Source: Chloroflexota bacterium
Lineage (GTDB): Bacteria > Chloroflexota > Chloroflexia > QHBQ01 > JADMIH01
Length of the DNA: 57,822 bases
Reading direction: 5' to 3'
Assembly (NCBI GenBank): GCA_015478675.1
Contig: JADMIH010000004.1
Coordinates: 1-57,822, forward strand
Below are positions 33,983-42,729 of this stretch, one piece after another. Under the pieces are notes generated by a model that did not search any database, had not been told where the DNA came from, and saw only the letters and a program-made list of their open reading frames with translations. The translations under genes were made by a program, and so were the position numbers. Positions within the stretch are counted from its first letter, which is position 1. Each line of letters begins with the position of its first letter.

Positions 33983-34246
33983 CTAACCGCAAAGAGGCCC
34001 TAGCAGGTTGCTGAGAGCCACACCACCATGCACCAGGAGCAAGTCGCCGGGCGCAACGGCATCTACCAGGCTGACGTCCACTTCTTCTGTGATGCCCCCG
34101 ACCTCTACCTGTGCCAGTGCCGCAGCCTCATTTACGCTCAACACCCTGGCGGGTAACGCCTCGTCAGAGCAGGTGACGCAGTGAAAATCTAGCTGCTCCT
34201 GATAGTCACTGCTCAGGCCCTTCTTTTTTGCAAAGTTCCGGCTCAC
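33983..34246 (-). CDS. hypC: HypC/HupF-family hydrogenase maturation chaperone
   Basis: 87 residues. The C-terminal part (ALPARVLSVNEAAALAQVEV, VSLVDAVAPGDLLLVHGGVAL) matches HypC. The usual N-terminal MC motif is replaced by an internal HCVTCSDEA preceded by a 21-residue extension, and no closer start codon exists, so the extension is real. GTG at 34246 overlaps the upstream SIS stop and has GAAGGA upstream. HypC delivers the Fe(CN)2CO group to hydrogenase large subunits; no hydrogenase structural gene is in the window. Confidence 0.8.
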   Translation of the reverse strand: MSRNFAKKKGLSSDYQEQLDFHCVTCSDEALPARVLSVNEAAALAQVEVGGITEEVDVSLVDAVAPGDLLLVHGGVALSNLLGPLCG

Positions 34247-34875
34247 TCCAAAAGTCCTTCGTGCTCAAAGAATATGTGCACCAGCTCCCACAGGACATGG
34301 TACAGCGTTTCGTGTGTTTCCTGTACCGCCATCGCGTCATTAGATGGAACGACGAAGCAGAAGTCGAGGCCGGCGCTGGAGAAAAACCCTCCATCGCCGC
34401 CGGCCAGCCCTAGTGTGAGCAAGCCCAAACGCTTGGCTTCGATCAACGCGTCTACCACATTGGTATCTCGGCCATTGGGCGAGATACCCATTGCAATATC
34501 TTGAGGCCGTGACAATATGGCTAGCTGGCACCCAAAAGGTACACCGTCGATATTGCCACGAGCCAGCCCACTCATAGTGGCGCTATCGTTGGTAAGCGCC
34601 AGGGCGGGGAGGGCGCGTTTACCGACTATCACAGGGTGCACGAACTCCACCGAAACGTGCTGGGCATCAGTAGCAGCGCTGCCGTTGCCGAAAGCGAGCA
34701 GCCTACCGCCCTGGTGAAATCGCTTTGCCATCGCCCAGCAAGCCTCGGCTATCAGGTGCGACTGCGCCGTGAAGAATGCCTCAGGGACAAGGATGCTCTG
34801 CTGAAAGCGCGCATCTACCAGCGCGGCCAGGTCAAGCAGATTCTGAGCTTTGAGTTTTGAGTCTTGACTTTCCAT
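34243..34875 (-). CDS. SIS-domain protein, GmhA (phosphoheptose isomerase)-like
   Basis: 210 residues. SIS core with GGRLLAFGNGSAATDAQHVS followed by VEFVHP, keeping the DAQH...E metal-type residues of GmhA, and AILSRPQDIAMGISPNGRDT. First gene of the SIS-hypC-SIS trio; AGGAT lies before the ATG. In other bacteria such SIS genes accompany hyp genes, so a carbohydrate role should not be assumed. Paralogue of the gene at 33159 but with intact key residues. Confidence 0.82.
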   Translation of the reverse strand: MESQDSKLKAQNLLDLAALVDARFQQSILVPEAFFTAQSHLIAEACWAMAKRFHQGGRLLAFGNGSAATDAQHVSVEFVHPVIVGKRALPALALTNDSATMSGLARGNIDGVPFGCQLAILSRPQDIAMGISPNGRDTNVVDALIEAKRLGLLTLGLAGGDGGFFSSAGLDFCFVVPSNDAMAVQETHETLYHVLWELVHIFFEHEGLLE

Positions 34876-35184
34876 CTATCCTGGTATCAGCAACGCTTTG
34901 CAAGTCATAGCTACTCGAGATCCCTGCCTTGTAGCCTGGCTCCGCATCTCGCCAATATATCACCCACATCATACAGCCAATCGAGTGTTTAGTGTGCTTC
35001 CTGCCCGTCTAACTTGCTCGTGGCAAAGCCGATGTGGATCAGCGCCTATCGCCTGGCCCAATGCCTTCGGGCCGCAGCACCACGCTCATATTACTCCTGC
35101 CGCCTCTACTCTGGCGGTGGCGATGCTGTTAAGCATAATCCACGACATAGTTATACCACTAACTTGCTCTACAGCATACATGGA
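34876..35184. other. Intergenic region with no recognisable feature
   Basis: About 300 bases upstream of the SIS trio (minus strand). I find no supported ORF, RNA or clear promoter. The promoter of the trio should lie here. Confidence 0.4.
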
Positions 35185-35192
35185 CCCAACAG

Positions 35193-35490
35193 GTAACTGT
35201 TCAGGATAGGGGTGGAGCAATCTCCTTGGGGTATCTGTGAGGGTGCAGCGCCATCTGCCCTCACCGGCCCTCACCCCCAAACCCCCTCTCCCACAAGGGG
35301 AGAGGGGGCTTTAATCCATGTAACCCCGTCAGGGGCCTGCCCCTGTGCACTCAGCATGCACAAAGCCCCCTCTCCCTTCATGGGAGAGGGGGTTTGGGGG
35401 TGAGGGGGCGGGTGAGGGGTAGTTGAGGGAGCAACACCCGCACATATACCCCTTGAACTTTGTTCCTCCACCCTAACTCTGAACACTTAC
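35193..35490. mobile_element. Complete MITE-like element with 8-bp target duplication
   Basis: 298 bp, no coding capacity. The left terminus GTAACTGTTCAGGATAGGGG then TGGAGCAA and the inverted right terminus (GTAAGTGTTCAGAGTTAGGG then TGGAGGAACAAA when read inward) are imperfect inverted repeats of about 28 bases. CCCAACAG flanks both sides exactly (35185-35192 and 35491-35498). The core holds inverted runs CCCCCTCTCCCACAAGGGGA and CCCCTCTCCCTTCATGGGAG. GTAA ends with 8-bp duplications are features of IS66-family elements, a possible source of transposase; none is in this window. Confidence 0.88.
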
Positions 35491-35498
35491 CCCAACAG

Positions 35499-35763
35499 CG
35501 TTCTCAAGGCTGGCATCTGACTTTCGTGGAGTAACCGGTTCCCACTCGTTTATACCGTCTCATCCCGCCGGCAATTGGCCGCAAAGACAACGCGAGTAAC
35601 GAGGAAAAGCTTGTGGAAAAGATGTTGAGCCTGGCGGAACCTGTAGTGCCAGCCACAGGCGACGAGTAACACCCCTCTTGTGGGGTGTGGATGTTGTAAA
35701 ATCAATGAGTAACGCTCACGACACCCTTGCCGCTCGTGATGTGCATAGCGAAAGGAATCTACA
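35499..35763. other. Intergenic region upstream of the LLM oxidoreductase
   Basis: Contains a small stem-loop (ACACCCC, six-base loop, GGGGTGT at about 35669-35688) and a short open frame without a start codon ending at a TAA near 35669. I see no supported gene. Confidence 0.35.
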
Positions 35764-36792
35764 ATGGAAATTGGTCTTTACAGCTTTGGCGAAGTCGCCG
35801 ATAGCGCCGCGTCCAGCGCTGCACAGCGGCTGCGCGACCTCGTTGAGGAGATCGAGCTGGCCGACCGGGTGGGCCTGGAGGTCTTCGGCGTCGGTGAGCA
35901 CCACCGCCCTGACTTCGCGGTCTCCGCGCCCGCCGTTCTCCTCGCAGCGGCTGCCATGCGTACAGAGCGCATTCGCCTGACCAGTGCAGTCACGGTGCTT
36001 AGCTCCGATGACCCCATACGTGTCTTTCAGAGCTTCGCGACCCTTGACCTGCTGTCCGGCGGTCGCGCCGAGATCATGGTAGGACGCGGCTCCTTTATCG
36101 AATCGTTCCCCCTCTTCGGCTACGATCTTGATGATTACGACTCGTTGTTCGATGAAAAGCTGGATCTCCTGCTGAAGCTGCGCGCCAATGAACATGTGAC
36201 GTGGGAGGGCAAGCACCGGGCAGCCTTGAGCGGCCAGGGGGTGTATCCGCGCCCGCTACAGGACCCGCTGCCGGTGTGGGTGGCAGTGGGGGGTACTCCG
36301 CAATCAGTTGTGCGCGCCGCCACACGTGGCTTGCCGATGGCGCTGGCGATCATCGGCGGTACGCCTGAGAGTTTCGTGCCGCTCGTCAAACTCTACAGGC
36401 AAACAGGCGCTCGCGCAGGCCACGGCGCTGCACGGTTGCCAGTGAGCATCAACTCGCACACATACGTGGCAGAGAGTTCAGCGCAGGCCCGCGACGACTT
36501 CTTCCCGGCTTACGCCACTGTGATGAACCGGATAGGTCGTGAGCGCGGTTGGCCGAGTATAACACGCCAGCAGTTCGATGCGCTTTGCTCACCCCGCGGG
36601 GCACTGCTCGTGGGCAGCCCATCGGAGGTGGTAGAGAAGATCCTCTTCGAGCATGAGCTTTTTGGGCACGAGCGCTTTCTTGCCCAGGTGAGCGTCGGCC
36701 CGATGCCGCACGCCAACATCATGCGGGCAGTAGAGCTGCTTGGCACCGAGGTTGCCCCGGCTGTTCGCAAGGCGCTTGGAGCAGGAGAGTAG
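35764..36792 (+). CDS. LLM-class (luciferase-like) flavin or F420-dependent oxidoreductase
   Basis: 342 residues of TIM-barrel luciferase-like type: [13 protein letters not shown] at the N-terminus, [60 protein letters not shown]. The VGEHH and VGRGS motifs are characteristic of this class. Cofactor (FMN or F420) and substrate cannot be told from sequence. AAAGGA precedes the ATG. Convergent with the histidine kinase gene. Confidence 0.9.
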   Translation: MEIGLYSFGEVADSAASSAAQRLRDLVEEIELADRVGLEVFGVGEHHRPDFAVSAPAVLLAAAAMRTERIRLTSAVTVLSSDDPIRVFQSFATLDLLSGGRAEIMVGRGSFIESFPLFGYDLDDYDSLFDEKLDLLLKLRANEHVTWEGKHRAALSGQGVYPRPLQDPLPVWVAVGGTPQSVVRAATRGLPMALAIIGGTPESFVPLVKLYRQTGARAGHGAARLPVSINSHTYVAESSAQARDDFFPAYATVMNRIGRERGWPSITRQQFDALCSPRGALLVGSPSEVVEKILFEHELFGHERFLAQVSVGPMPHANIMRAVELLGTEVAPAVRKALGAGE

Positions 36793-36811
36793 GTCACGAT
36801 AGGCCGGGGCG

Positions 36812-38389
36812 TTAGCGGCTCTCCACCATCACTGCTTCTTGCGCGGCATCTACCTTCGCCAGGGGAAGCGAAATCGTGAAGCAAGCCCCTCGGCCTGGGG
36901 GCGATTCCACACTGATGACGCCACCGTGGGCCAGCACAATGGCACGCGCGATAGAGAGCCCCAGCCCCGTGTTTCCTGTTGCTCGCGCCCTGGAAGGATC
37001 ACCTCTGAAAAACCGGTCGAAGACATGTGGCAAGTCCTGCTCTAAAACGCCCTGCCCCGTATCCTGTACTGTGATTTGCAGCCGCCGCTGCGCCGAGTCA
37101 GCAGTGACCTTCACGCACACCTTGCCTCCTGCCGGCGTGTAACGTAGGGCATTATCAAGCAGATTGAGCAAAACCTGCTTCAATCTATCGGGGTCGGCCC
37201 TCAAGAGAGCCATTTGGGCGACTGGATCACACTGCATAGCGAGATGTACGCCTCTAGCCTCGGCCACAGGGGTCATCTGCTCGACCGCGCCTGTGAGTAA
37301 CCCGCATGGCCTCAGGAGTTGAAAGACCATGGTCGGCGCGGTGCTATCGAGCCGTGAAAGGGTCAGAAGGTCTGCCACGAGGCGGCCCAGGCGGCTCAAC
37401 TCGCTGTGCATTGAGCGAACGCTGCGCTGCACTATCTTGCTGTCGCCCCTATCGGCGCCCATGAGCAGCATTTCGCTCAGCCCGTCAAGTGAGGTGAGGG
37501 GCGTACGCAGCTCGTGGGAGGCATCGGCCACAAATCGGCGTTGCGCCTCAAGTGTAGAAGCTAGGCGCTCTACCATGCTGTCAAAGGCGTGGCCCAGGCG
37601 CGCCACCTCGTTGCGCCCAGGTGGCAGGCGCAGGCGGCGGTCCAGGTCGCCCCCGGAAATTGCCTCCGCTGTACGAGAAATCCGCTCAAGAGGCTTTAGC
37701 ACCACACGGGTCAGGGCGAGGCCCGCGATCACCCCCACCAGCACACCAATCAGGATGCCCAGGGCGAGGTAAAGACGCAACTGGTTCAGCACCGCATCGG
37801 CTGCCTCCAGAGAAGCTACCTGCTCTACAAGCAGACGACTTTCGGCGGATCCGGGCGTCGCCGCAATCTTTACAGGTGTCAAAACCACCAGGTCGCGCCC
37901 GCCCCCCGGTGCGGAGACAACCCACTGAGCAGATGAGCCGCTTGCGACCCTGGCTGACCAGCCTGCCAGAAGGGGCGGAATATATGGCGGACTACCTCCA
38001 AGTAAAGATTGGGTTGAAGTAATCACCTTGCCCGGCTCAGCCAACACAGCCACAGCTACATCAGAGCTACTTAGCCCACCTACCAGCGCGGCGGCTACTT
38101 GTTCGGGCGAGCGCGGCGGGCGGCGGTCGCGAGGCGATGTGAAGTCGGGTGCCGAGCGATCAATCGGCTCACGGTCAAATGGAGAAGGGGAGAGTTGCGC
38201 CAACGACAGGCTGGTGGTTCTATCAAGACGCGCTACAGTGTTCTGTATGAGGAAGCTGTCCAGCTGTGAGTACAAAACAAAGCCGAGCAACACCAGCACC
38301 GTGGTTAACAAGAGCGCGTAAACCACGCTTAGCTGCAATCCTACAGGCACATTCCAGATAAAGCTGCTTATGCGCCTAGCGGGTGACAT
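36812..38389 (-). CDS. Sensor histidine kinase
   Basis: 525 residues. Two membrane helices (about 16-41 and 205-228) flank an extracytoplasmic sensor region; then HAMP (LEAQRR just after it), HisKA with FVADASHELRTPLTSL (His292), and an ATPase domain with LLNLLDNALRYTP, DTGQGV and GNTGLGLSIARAIV. Its start overlaps the end of the response-regulator gene by 14 bases, so the two form one operon. Signal unknown; the sensor domain is not one I recognise. Confidence 0.93.
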   Translation of the reverse strand: MSPARRISSFIWNVPVGLQLSVVYALLLTTVLVLLGFVLYSQLDSFLIQNTVARLDRTTSLSLAQLSPSPFDREPIDRSAPDFTSPRDRRPPRSPEQVAAALVGGLSSSDVAVAVLAEPGKVITSTQSLLGGSPPYIPPLLAGWSARVASGSSAQWVVSAPGGGRDLVVLTPVKIAATPGSAESRLLVEQVASLEAADAVLNQLRLYLALGILIGVLVGVIAGLALTRVVLKPLERISRTAEAISGGDLDRRLRLPPGRNEVARLGHAFDSMVERLASTLEAQRRFVADASHELRTPLTSLDGLSEMLLMGADRGDSKIVQRSVRSMHSELSRLGRLVADLLTLSRLDSTAPTMVFQLLRPCGLLTGAVEQMTPVAEARGVHLAMQCDPVAQMALLRADPDRLKQVLLNLLDNALRYTPAGGKVCVKVTADSAQRRLQITVQDTGQGVLEQDLPHVFDRFFRGDPSRARATGNTGLGLSIARAIVLAHGGVISVESPPGRGACFTISLPLAKVDAAQEAVMVESR

Positions 38390-39095
38390 CAGGCGGCTCC
38401 AGACTGTAGCCGATACCTCGTACGCTTCGGATCAGGCTCCGGCTATCATCTCCAAGCTTCTCACGCAGGTGCCTTATATGTACGTCAATCACATTTGTGT
38501 CACCCATGTAGTCGTACCCCCAGACGCGATTTAGAATAACTTCGCGGGGGAATACCTGTCGCGGGTGCATGAGAAAAAGCTCCAGCATCTCGAACTCGCG
38601 AAGGGTAAGGTCGATTATCTTACCACCGCGAGTAACACGGCGCGTCTGCCTGTCCAACACCACGTCGCCAACACGTAAAGCCTGCTGCAAATTGATCCCT
38701 TTGCGCCTCAGGATCGCGCCGACCCTCGCAAGCAGCTCCCTGAAAGTAAAGGGCTTCACCAGATAGTCATCGGCCCCGCTATCTAGCCCTGCTACACGGT
38801 CCTCCAGTTCACCCCGCGCTGTGAGCATAAGAATGCCCACGTCACTGCCGGCGCGTAGCCGCTTGCACACCTCTACTCCGTCGATGCCTGGAAGCATGAC
38901 ATCAAGGATCACAAGGTCCGGTTTATAAGCGCGCACCTCTTCCAGCGCACTGAACCCGTCTCGCGCTACACTCACTTGAAAGCCTTCGTAGTTGAGACCC
39001 ATGCTCAAGATCTCAACTATCAACTCTTCGTCATCCACCACCAGCACACGCACAGGAAGCCCTGTGTTGCCACCGCCCACACCGCCGCGCATCAT
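38376..39095 (-). CDS. OmpR-family response regulator
   Basis: 239 residues: receiver domain with the acidic pair VVDDEE, phospho-acceptor Asp65 in LVILDVMLPG, and Lys in VKPFTFREL; winged-helix output domain ending in GYDYMGDTNVIDVHIRHLRE and VRGIGYSLE. ATG at 39095 has AAGGAG five bases upstream; a possible -10 (TATACT) near 39137 would leave the earlier ATG at 39137 without a leader. Partner of the overlapping kinase. Confidence 0.93.
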   Translation of the reverse strand: MMRGGVGGGNTGLPVRVLVVDDEELIVEILSMGLNYEGFQVSVARDGFSALEEVRAYKPDLVILDVMLPGIDGVEVCKRLRAGSDVGILMLTARGELEDRVAGLDSGADDYLVKPFTFRELLARVGAILRRKGINLQQALRVGDVVLDRQTRRVTRGGKIIDLTLREFEMLELFLMHPRQVFPREVILNRVWGYDYMGDTNVIDVHIRHLREKLGDDSRSLIRSVRGIGYSLEPPDVTR

Positions 39096-39287
39096 AGATG
39101 CTCCTTGTTTCAACACGCTCCCTACTTCTAACTTCATGTAGAGAGTATAACACTACTTATTTAGTCACTGGACGGCGGACGACCTGGTGTCTTCTGCTCT
39201 ATGCCGTGTGCGCCATTTGCGCCTTGAGGGCTTCGCCGTCCATCGGCCTTCGTCCCTCCTTCTGAGACGAATATCAACATACGGATG

Positions 39288-39317
39288 CACCTCCACCTGG
39301 GCGTCCAGGTGGAGGTG
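39288..39317. terminator. 13-bp perfect stem-loop downstream of the exported protein gene
   Basis: CACCTCCACCTGG (39288-39300), loop GCGT, CCAGGTGGAGGTG (39305-39317). It lies 25 bases after the stop of the minus-strand gene at 39343. There is no T-run on the minus strand, so it may be an RNA 3'-end stabiliser rather than a strict intrinsic terminator. Confidence 0.6.
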
Positions 39318-39342
39318 AAAAGAGTAAAGGTGTAGAGGTAGT

Positions 39343-40242
39343 TTAGAAGTTGGGCGCGGGTACAGGGACCGCTGTATTGGGGCTGTCGGTAGCATCCGCC
39401 GCCGCCTGCACAGACCTGGCTACGCCGGATAGCTGCTCGGCCAGCTTTGCCGAGGAGACCGCATCACTGTACTTGCCCGCGCCGTAAGCTGTATAGGCGC
39501 TCTGGTATGCCTTTTGCGCTTCTACGAGATAAGGCGTTGCATCGGCTGATTTGATCAGCGCTTTCTGGGCTACCAGTTGGTTATAAGTGTTGGAGAGAAT
39601 ACGGCTGGCCTGTGCCTGGGTTATGCTGGCGTTGGCGGTAGCCGGATCGTTCGGTATGTGCCCAAGTCGTCCCTGGGGCCGCTGACTTGCGGAAGGAAGT
39701 TTGTCAGCCCCAAGCGCCTGGGCCATCTGGCTCTCGGCTGCTGAGGCGAGGCCCGACGCGGCCTGCGCATCCTCGCTTGCGCGCTCATACTGCGTGGCGG
39801 TTACAGCCGTCTGGGCATCCTTCAGCAGCGTATCGGCGCTGGTCAGCCAATTTTGTATGCTGGTTGTGTCCATCTTGCCGGTGGCGTATGTCAAGTCGCT
39901 TTTGGCGAGGGTGAGAAAGCTGGTAGCGTTAGTGATCTGCCGGTTAGCTCCATCAACTGTGAAGCCGTCTTTGCCCGGCCCAGGACCCCCAAAGCCTTCC
40001 GGACCGAAACCGCGCTTGCCGCCTCCTGGACCATCCCAGCCGCCATGCACCCCAGCCTCTGCTCCACCGGATGGGGCAGGCGTTGTCTGAGACCCTGACG
40101 GGTTAGTGGGTGCCGCTGTAGCTGAAGCAGTAGGTAAAACGGGGGGCGCTTGCGCCGCGGCATTGATTACCACTGTGCCAATAGCTATCACCGACGCCAC
40201 GACAGAAGCGCCGAGCGTGGCTAGTGCTGTCTTCATATTCAT
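39343..40242 (-). CDS. Exported Gly/Pro-rich and helical protein of unknown function
   Basis: 299 residues. Signal peptide (LGASVVASVIAIGTVVINAAAQA), a low-complexity part rich in Pro, Thr and Gly (GPGGGKRGFGPEGFGGPGPG), then a largely helical, Ala-rich region with repeated SADTLLKDAQ, EDAQAASGLASAAES, LVEAQKAYQSAY and SSAKLAEQ segments. No family recognised. AAAGGAG precedes the ATG. It lies just upstream of the two-component operon on the same strand and may be linked to its signal or output, which is inference. Confidence 0.72.
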   Translation of the reverse strand: MNMKTALATLGASVVASVIAIGTVVINAAAQAPPVLPTASATAAPTNPSGSQTTPAPSGGAEAGVHGGWDGPGGGKRGFGPEGFGGPGPGKDGFTVDGANRQITNATSFLTLAKSDLTYATGKMDTTSIQNWLTSADTLLKDAQTAVTATQYERASEDAQAASGLASAAESQMAQALGADKLPSASQRPQGRLGHIPNDPATANASITQAQASRILSNTYNQLVAQKALIKSADATPYLVEAQKAYQSAYTAYGAGKYSDAVSSAKLAEQLSGVARSVQAAADATDSPNTAVPVPAPNF

Positions 40243-40560
40243 TCTAGGTTTCTCCTTTTAGTACTCTTTACAGATAAAGTATAGGGCTGCTGGATGTTGC
40301 CTGGTCGTCTTTTATCATTGTATGAGCTAAGAATTAAAATAGAGATGTAGAAAAGTTAAGAGTGCATTAAGGGTGTAGCCTGTCAACGGGGTTAGCCGGG
40401 AGGCGAGTGAGCGCTTGAGGCTGGCAAGCACATATATGTAACAAATGGGAGCTACAAAGTCGTGCCACTCACGCTAGGCCACGATAATACCAAAGAGCAG
40501 ATAATCGCCAAACCGTGAGTATACAGCTTCTGGAATAGAACTTGCTCGTTAGCTGTGAAG
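40243..40560. other. Intergenic region, no clear feature
   Basis: About 318 bases between divergent genes. A possible minus-strand -10 (TATACT near 40280) could serve the exported protein gene. I see no RNA gene or repeat. Confidence 0.35.
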
Positions 40561-41019
40561 ATGACTGGCAGCAAAGTTAGCGAAGAAATCGGCAACCGCC
40601 AGGAGGGGAGATTGATCAAGCCAAAAGCGCCTATCCGACGTTTTGATGTTTTCGCCGAGTATAATCGCCTGAAAGGGCTTCAGGAAGGGCTGCCGCCCGA
40701 CGAAGCCGAAGGGTACGGTCTATGGGTGGCAAAGGTAGTGGCGTCGCGCAGCTTTGGCGGAGGGATGCTCTCGCGCGCGGCGGCGAAACAGCACGAGACA
40801 GAGCATGCCGAAGGGGGCAAGGAGCCTGCCGACAAGCCTAAGTGGCACGCGCTCAACGGCAAACCACAAACTGACGAATTGTTCGAGCAGGAGGTAGTGC
40901 GTCGCATGGGCCAGGAGTTTTACGACAACGTATTTGTCCCGGCGATCGGCGAGGCGGTGCAAAGCGGCAAAAGCTATAACGCCATCCGCGACACGATACG
41001 CCGCGAATGGCGACCCTGA
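40561..41019 (+). CDS. Hypothetical protein, cytosolic
   Basis: 152 residues, soluble, charged, no signal peptide or helix in the membrane. Contains RFDVFAEYNRLKGLQEGLPP and GLWVAKVVASRSFGG; the rest is Lys/Glu-rich. No family recognised. The start (ATG 40561, or GTG 40555) lacks a good ribosome site. The coding pattern looks real because the frame is open throughout and the amino-acid composition is ordinary. A MITE-like element follows 77 bases after its stop. Confidence 0.6.
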   Translation: MTGSKVSEEIGNRQEGRLIKPKAPIRRFDVFAEYNRLKGLQEGLPPDEAEGYGLWVAKVVASRSFGGGMLSRAAAKQHETEHAEGGKEPADKPKWHALNGKPQTDELFEQEVVRRMGQEFYDNVFVPAIGEAVQSGKSYNAIRDTIRREWRP

Positions 41020-41095
41020 CAGACCAACGGCGATTGAAGTGTTACCAATCGCCAACAGGTGCCTCTCCTGCTTATGCCCCTCATCTGCCTTTCAC

Positions 41096-41352
41096 GTAAG
41101 CGAATAGGGGTGCAAGGGCGATGCCCCCGATACTCCCCAGCAATAAAGCCCCCTCTCCCATGATGGGAGAGGAGCATGTGGTAGGGGGGTGAGGGCAGAT
41201 GGCGCAACACCCGCACGGATACCCCAAGAAGATTGCTACACCCCAACTCCTCTGAAAATGAGAAGGGTAGTAGTATAGAGGGGTGCTAAATCACTCGTAT
41301 TTTCATCCGTAATGGTGGCCCGCAGGGTCATGGCTTACTCTGAACATTTACT
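41096..41352. mobile_element. MITE-like element with 8-bp target duplication
   Basis: Left terminus GTAAGCGAATAGGGGTGCAA, right terminus TTACTCTGAACATTTACT. CCTTTCAC flanks both sides exactly (41088-41095 and 41353-41360). The interior has the CCCCCTCTCCCATGATGGGA core and, near 41200-41250, a stretch matching the reverse complement of the left end of the 35193 copy, so it may be a composite of two elements. No coding capacity. Confidence 0.82.
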
Positions 41353-41487
41353 CCTTTCACTTACCCTAGTGCCTTCTGCGCACAGGACGTATAATATACA
41401 GTTGAGCGACAGGCTATGAGTAGAGATCAGGAGCCGGATAGAGGATAAGCGAAGACCGGCTACTGACCAGAAGGTGTGCCAAAAACA

Positions 41488-42264
41488 ATGGGACTAATGG
41501 GACTGACTACACATTGGTGGATAGGCCTCCTATCAGGCTTCCTGGCTAGCGGCGTAGAAGTGGTGGAGGCAGTAACGATAGTGCTGGCGGTGGGGGTGAC
41601 TCGCGGCTGGCGCAGCACATGGATCGGAGTAGGCACAGCAGCCGTCGCGCTCGCCGCGATTGTGGCTGTGCTCGGCCCCACTCTCCAGTACTTGCCGCTG
41701 GATGCCTTGCGAATCGTCATTGGCACGCTGCTTCTGATCTTCGGTTTACAATGGGTACGCAAAGCTGTCATGCGCTACACGGGCTTGAAGGAGCTACACG
41801 ATGAAGCCCGTATATATCAGCGCGAGGTAGAGCAGCTGAGCGCCGAACCGCAGGCTGTGACCGCAGGCGGTATGGACTGGACGGCGTTTACTGTGGCCTT
41901 CAAGGGCGTGCTGCTGGAAGGGCTGGAAGTGGTCTTTATCATTATTACATTTGGGATTAGCGCTGGAGACATTGCTCCGGTGCTTGCAGGCTCAGTAGCC
42001 GCGGCTGTCGCAGTAGTGGCTGTTGCCTTGTTTATCCACCAACCATTGAGCAGAGTACCTGAGAATACGCTCAAGTTTATCGTGGGCATTATGCTTACGA
42101 CCTTCGGCACATTCTGGGCAGGCGAAGGAGTCGGATTGAGTTGGCCGGGGGAAGACCTGTCTATACTCGGCCTGCTCGTCTTCTACGCAATCACATCGGG
42201 CGCAATAATCACTCTGCTGCGCCAAAGAAGAGCCGCAGGCGGAAAGGTGGCAAGCAAAGCATGA
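41488..42264 (+). CDS. COG4280-like membrane protein with duplicated ExxE-type motif
   Basis: About 259 residues, six or seven helices. Two similar segments, FLASGVEVVEAVTIVLAVG and GVLLEGLEVVFIIITFG, place Glu residues in the first helix of each half, resembling the REGLE motif of FTR1 iron permeases and the acidic motifs of cation exchangers. COG4280 is named from memory of this pattern; substrate unknown. Start uncertain (GTG 41476, ATG 41488 or 41497). The stop overlaps the next gene. Confidence 0.6.
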   Translation: MGLMGLTTHWWIGLLSGFLASGVEVVEAVTIVLAVGVTRGWRSTWIGVGTAAVALAAIVAVLGPTLQYLPLDALRIVIGTLLLIFGLQWVRKAVMRYTGLKELHDEARIYQREVEQLSAEPQAVTAGGMDWTAFTVAFKGVLLEGLEVVFIIITFGISAGDIAPVLAGSVAAAVAVVAVALFIHQPLSRVPENTLKFIVGIMLTTFGTFWAGEGVGLSWPGEDLSILGLLVFYAITSGAIITLLRQRRAAGGKVASKA

Positions 42265-42485
42265 ACTATATCAAAGGATTCTTTGCCTTCTGGTACGACT
42301 TTATTGTCGGCGACGCAGGCGAGGTAGCCGCCGGAGTAATGCTCAGCCTGCTGATGCTCTACCTGGGAACACACTACCTGGGGAGTGCGAGCGGCAGCAT
42401 AAGTAGTTATGGAGCCGTGCTGCTGCCGCTATTCATAGTGGTGCTGCTTGCATATAGCCTCTGGCGGGTGCGGGGCGAGGGCTGA
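42261..42485 (+). CDS. Small membrane protein
   Basis: 74 residues, two helices (AAGVMLSLLMLYLGTHYLG and GAVLLPLFIVVLLAYSLW). ATG overlaps the stop of the preceding membrane protein (ATGA), so it is probably co-translated and may form a complex with it. Family not recognised. 42486-42729 shows nothing firm. Confidence 0.7.
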   Translation: MNYIKGFFAFWYDFIVGDAGEVAAGVMLSLLMLYLGTHYLGSASGSISSYGAVLLPLFIVVLLAYSLWRVRGEG

Positions 42486-42729
42486 CGCCGGTTCGCTTAT
42501 CATCGCCCTTTGAAGGGTTTCCAACTTTGCGTAGTTCAAGCAGCCTGTGCATCTTGCCAGGCAAACTCCTACACCCTTGACCCTCAGGCAAGAGCGAATG
42601 ATACAGACGACAGCCGCTCTCAGGCCCATACAACAAAACCGAGGGACACACGCTTTATTGTGTGGTCTTGAGAGATCGTCTGTTATCGTGCGTCACATGA
42701 GTTCATAATGGCGCGAAGCGGGAAGTAAT

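Noticed and set aside
35531..35671. Short open frame ending at TAA, plausible amino-acid composition
   Set aside because: No start codon with a ribosome site and no recognisable similarity; could be a gene remnant but cannot be supported.
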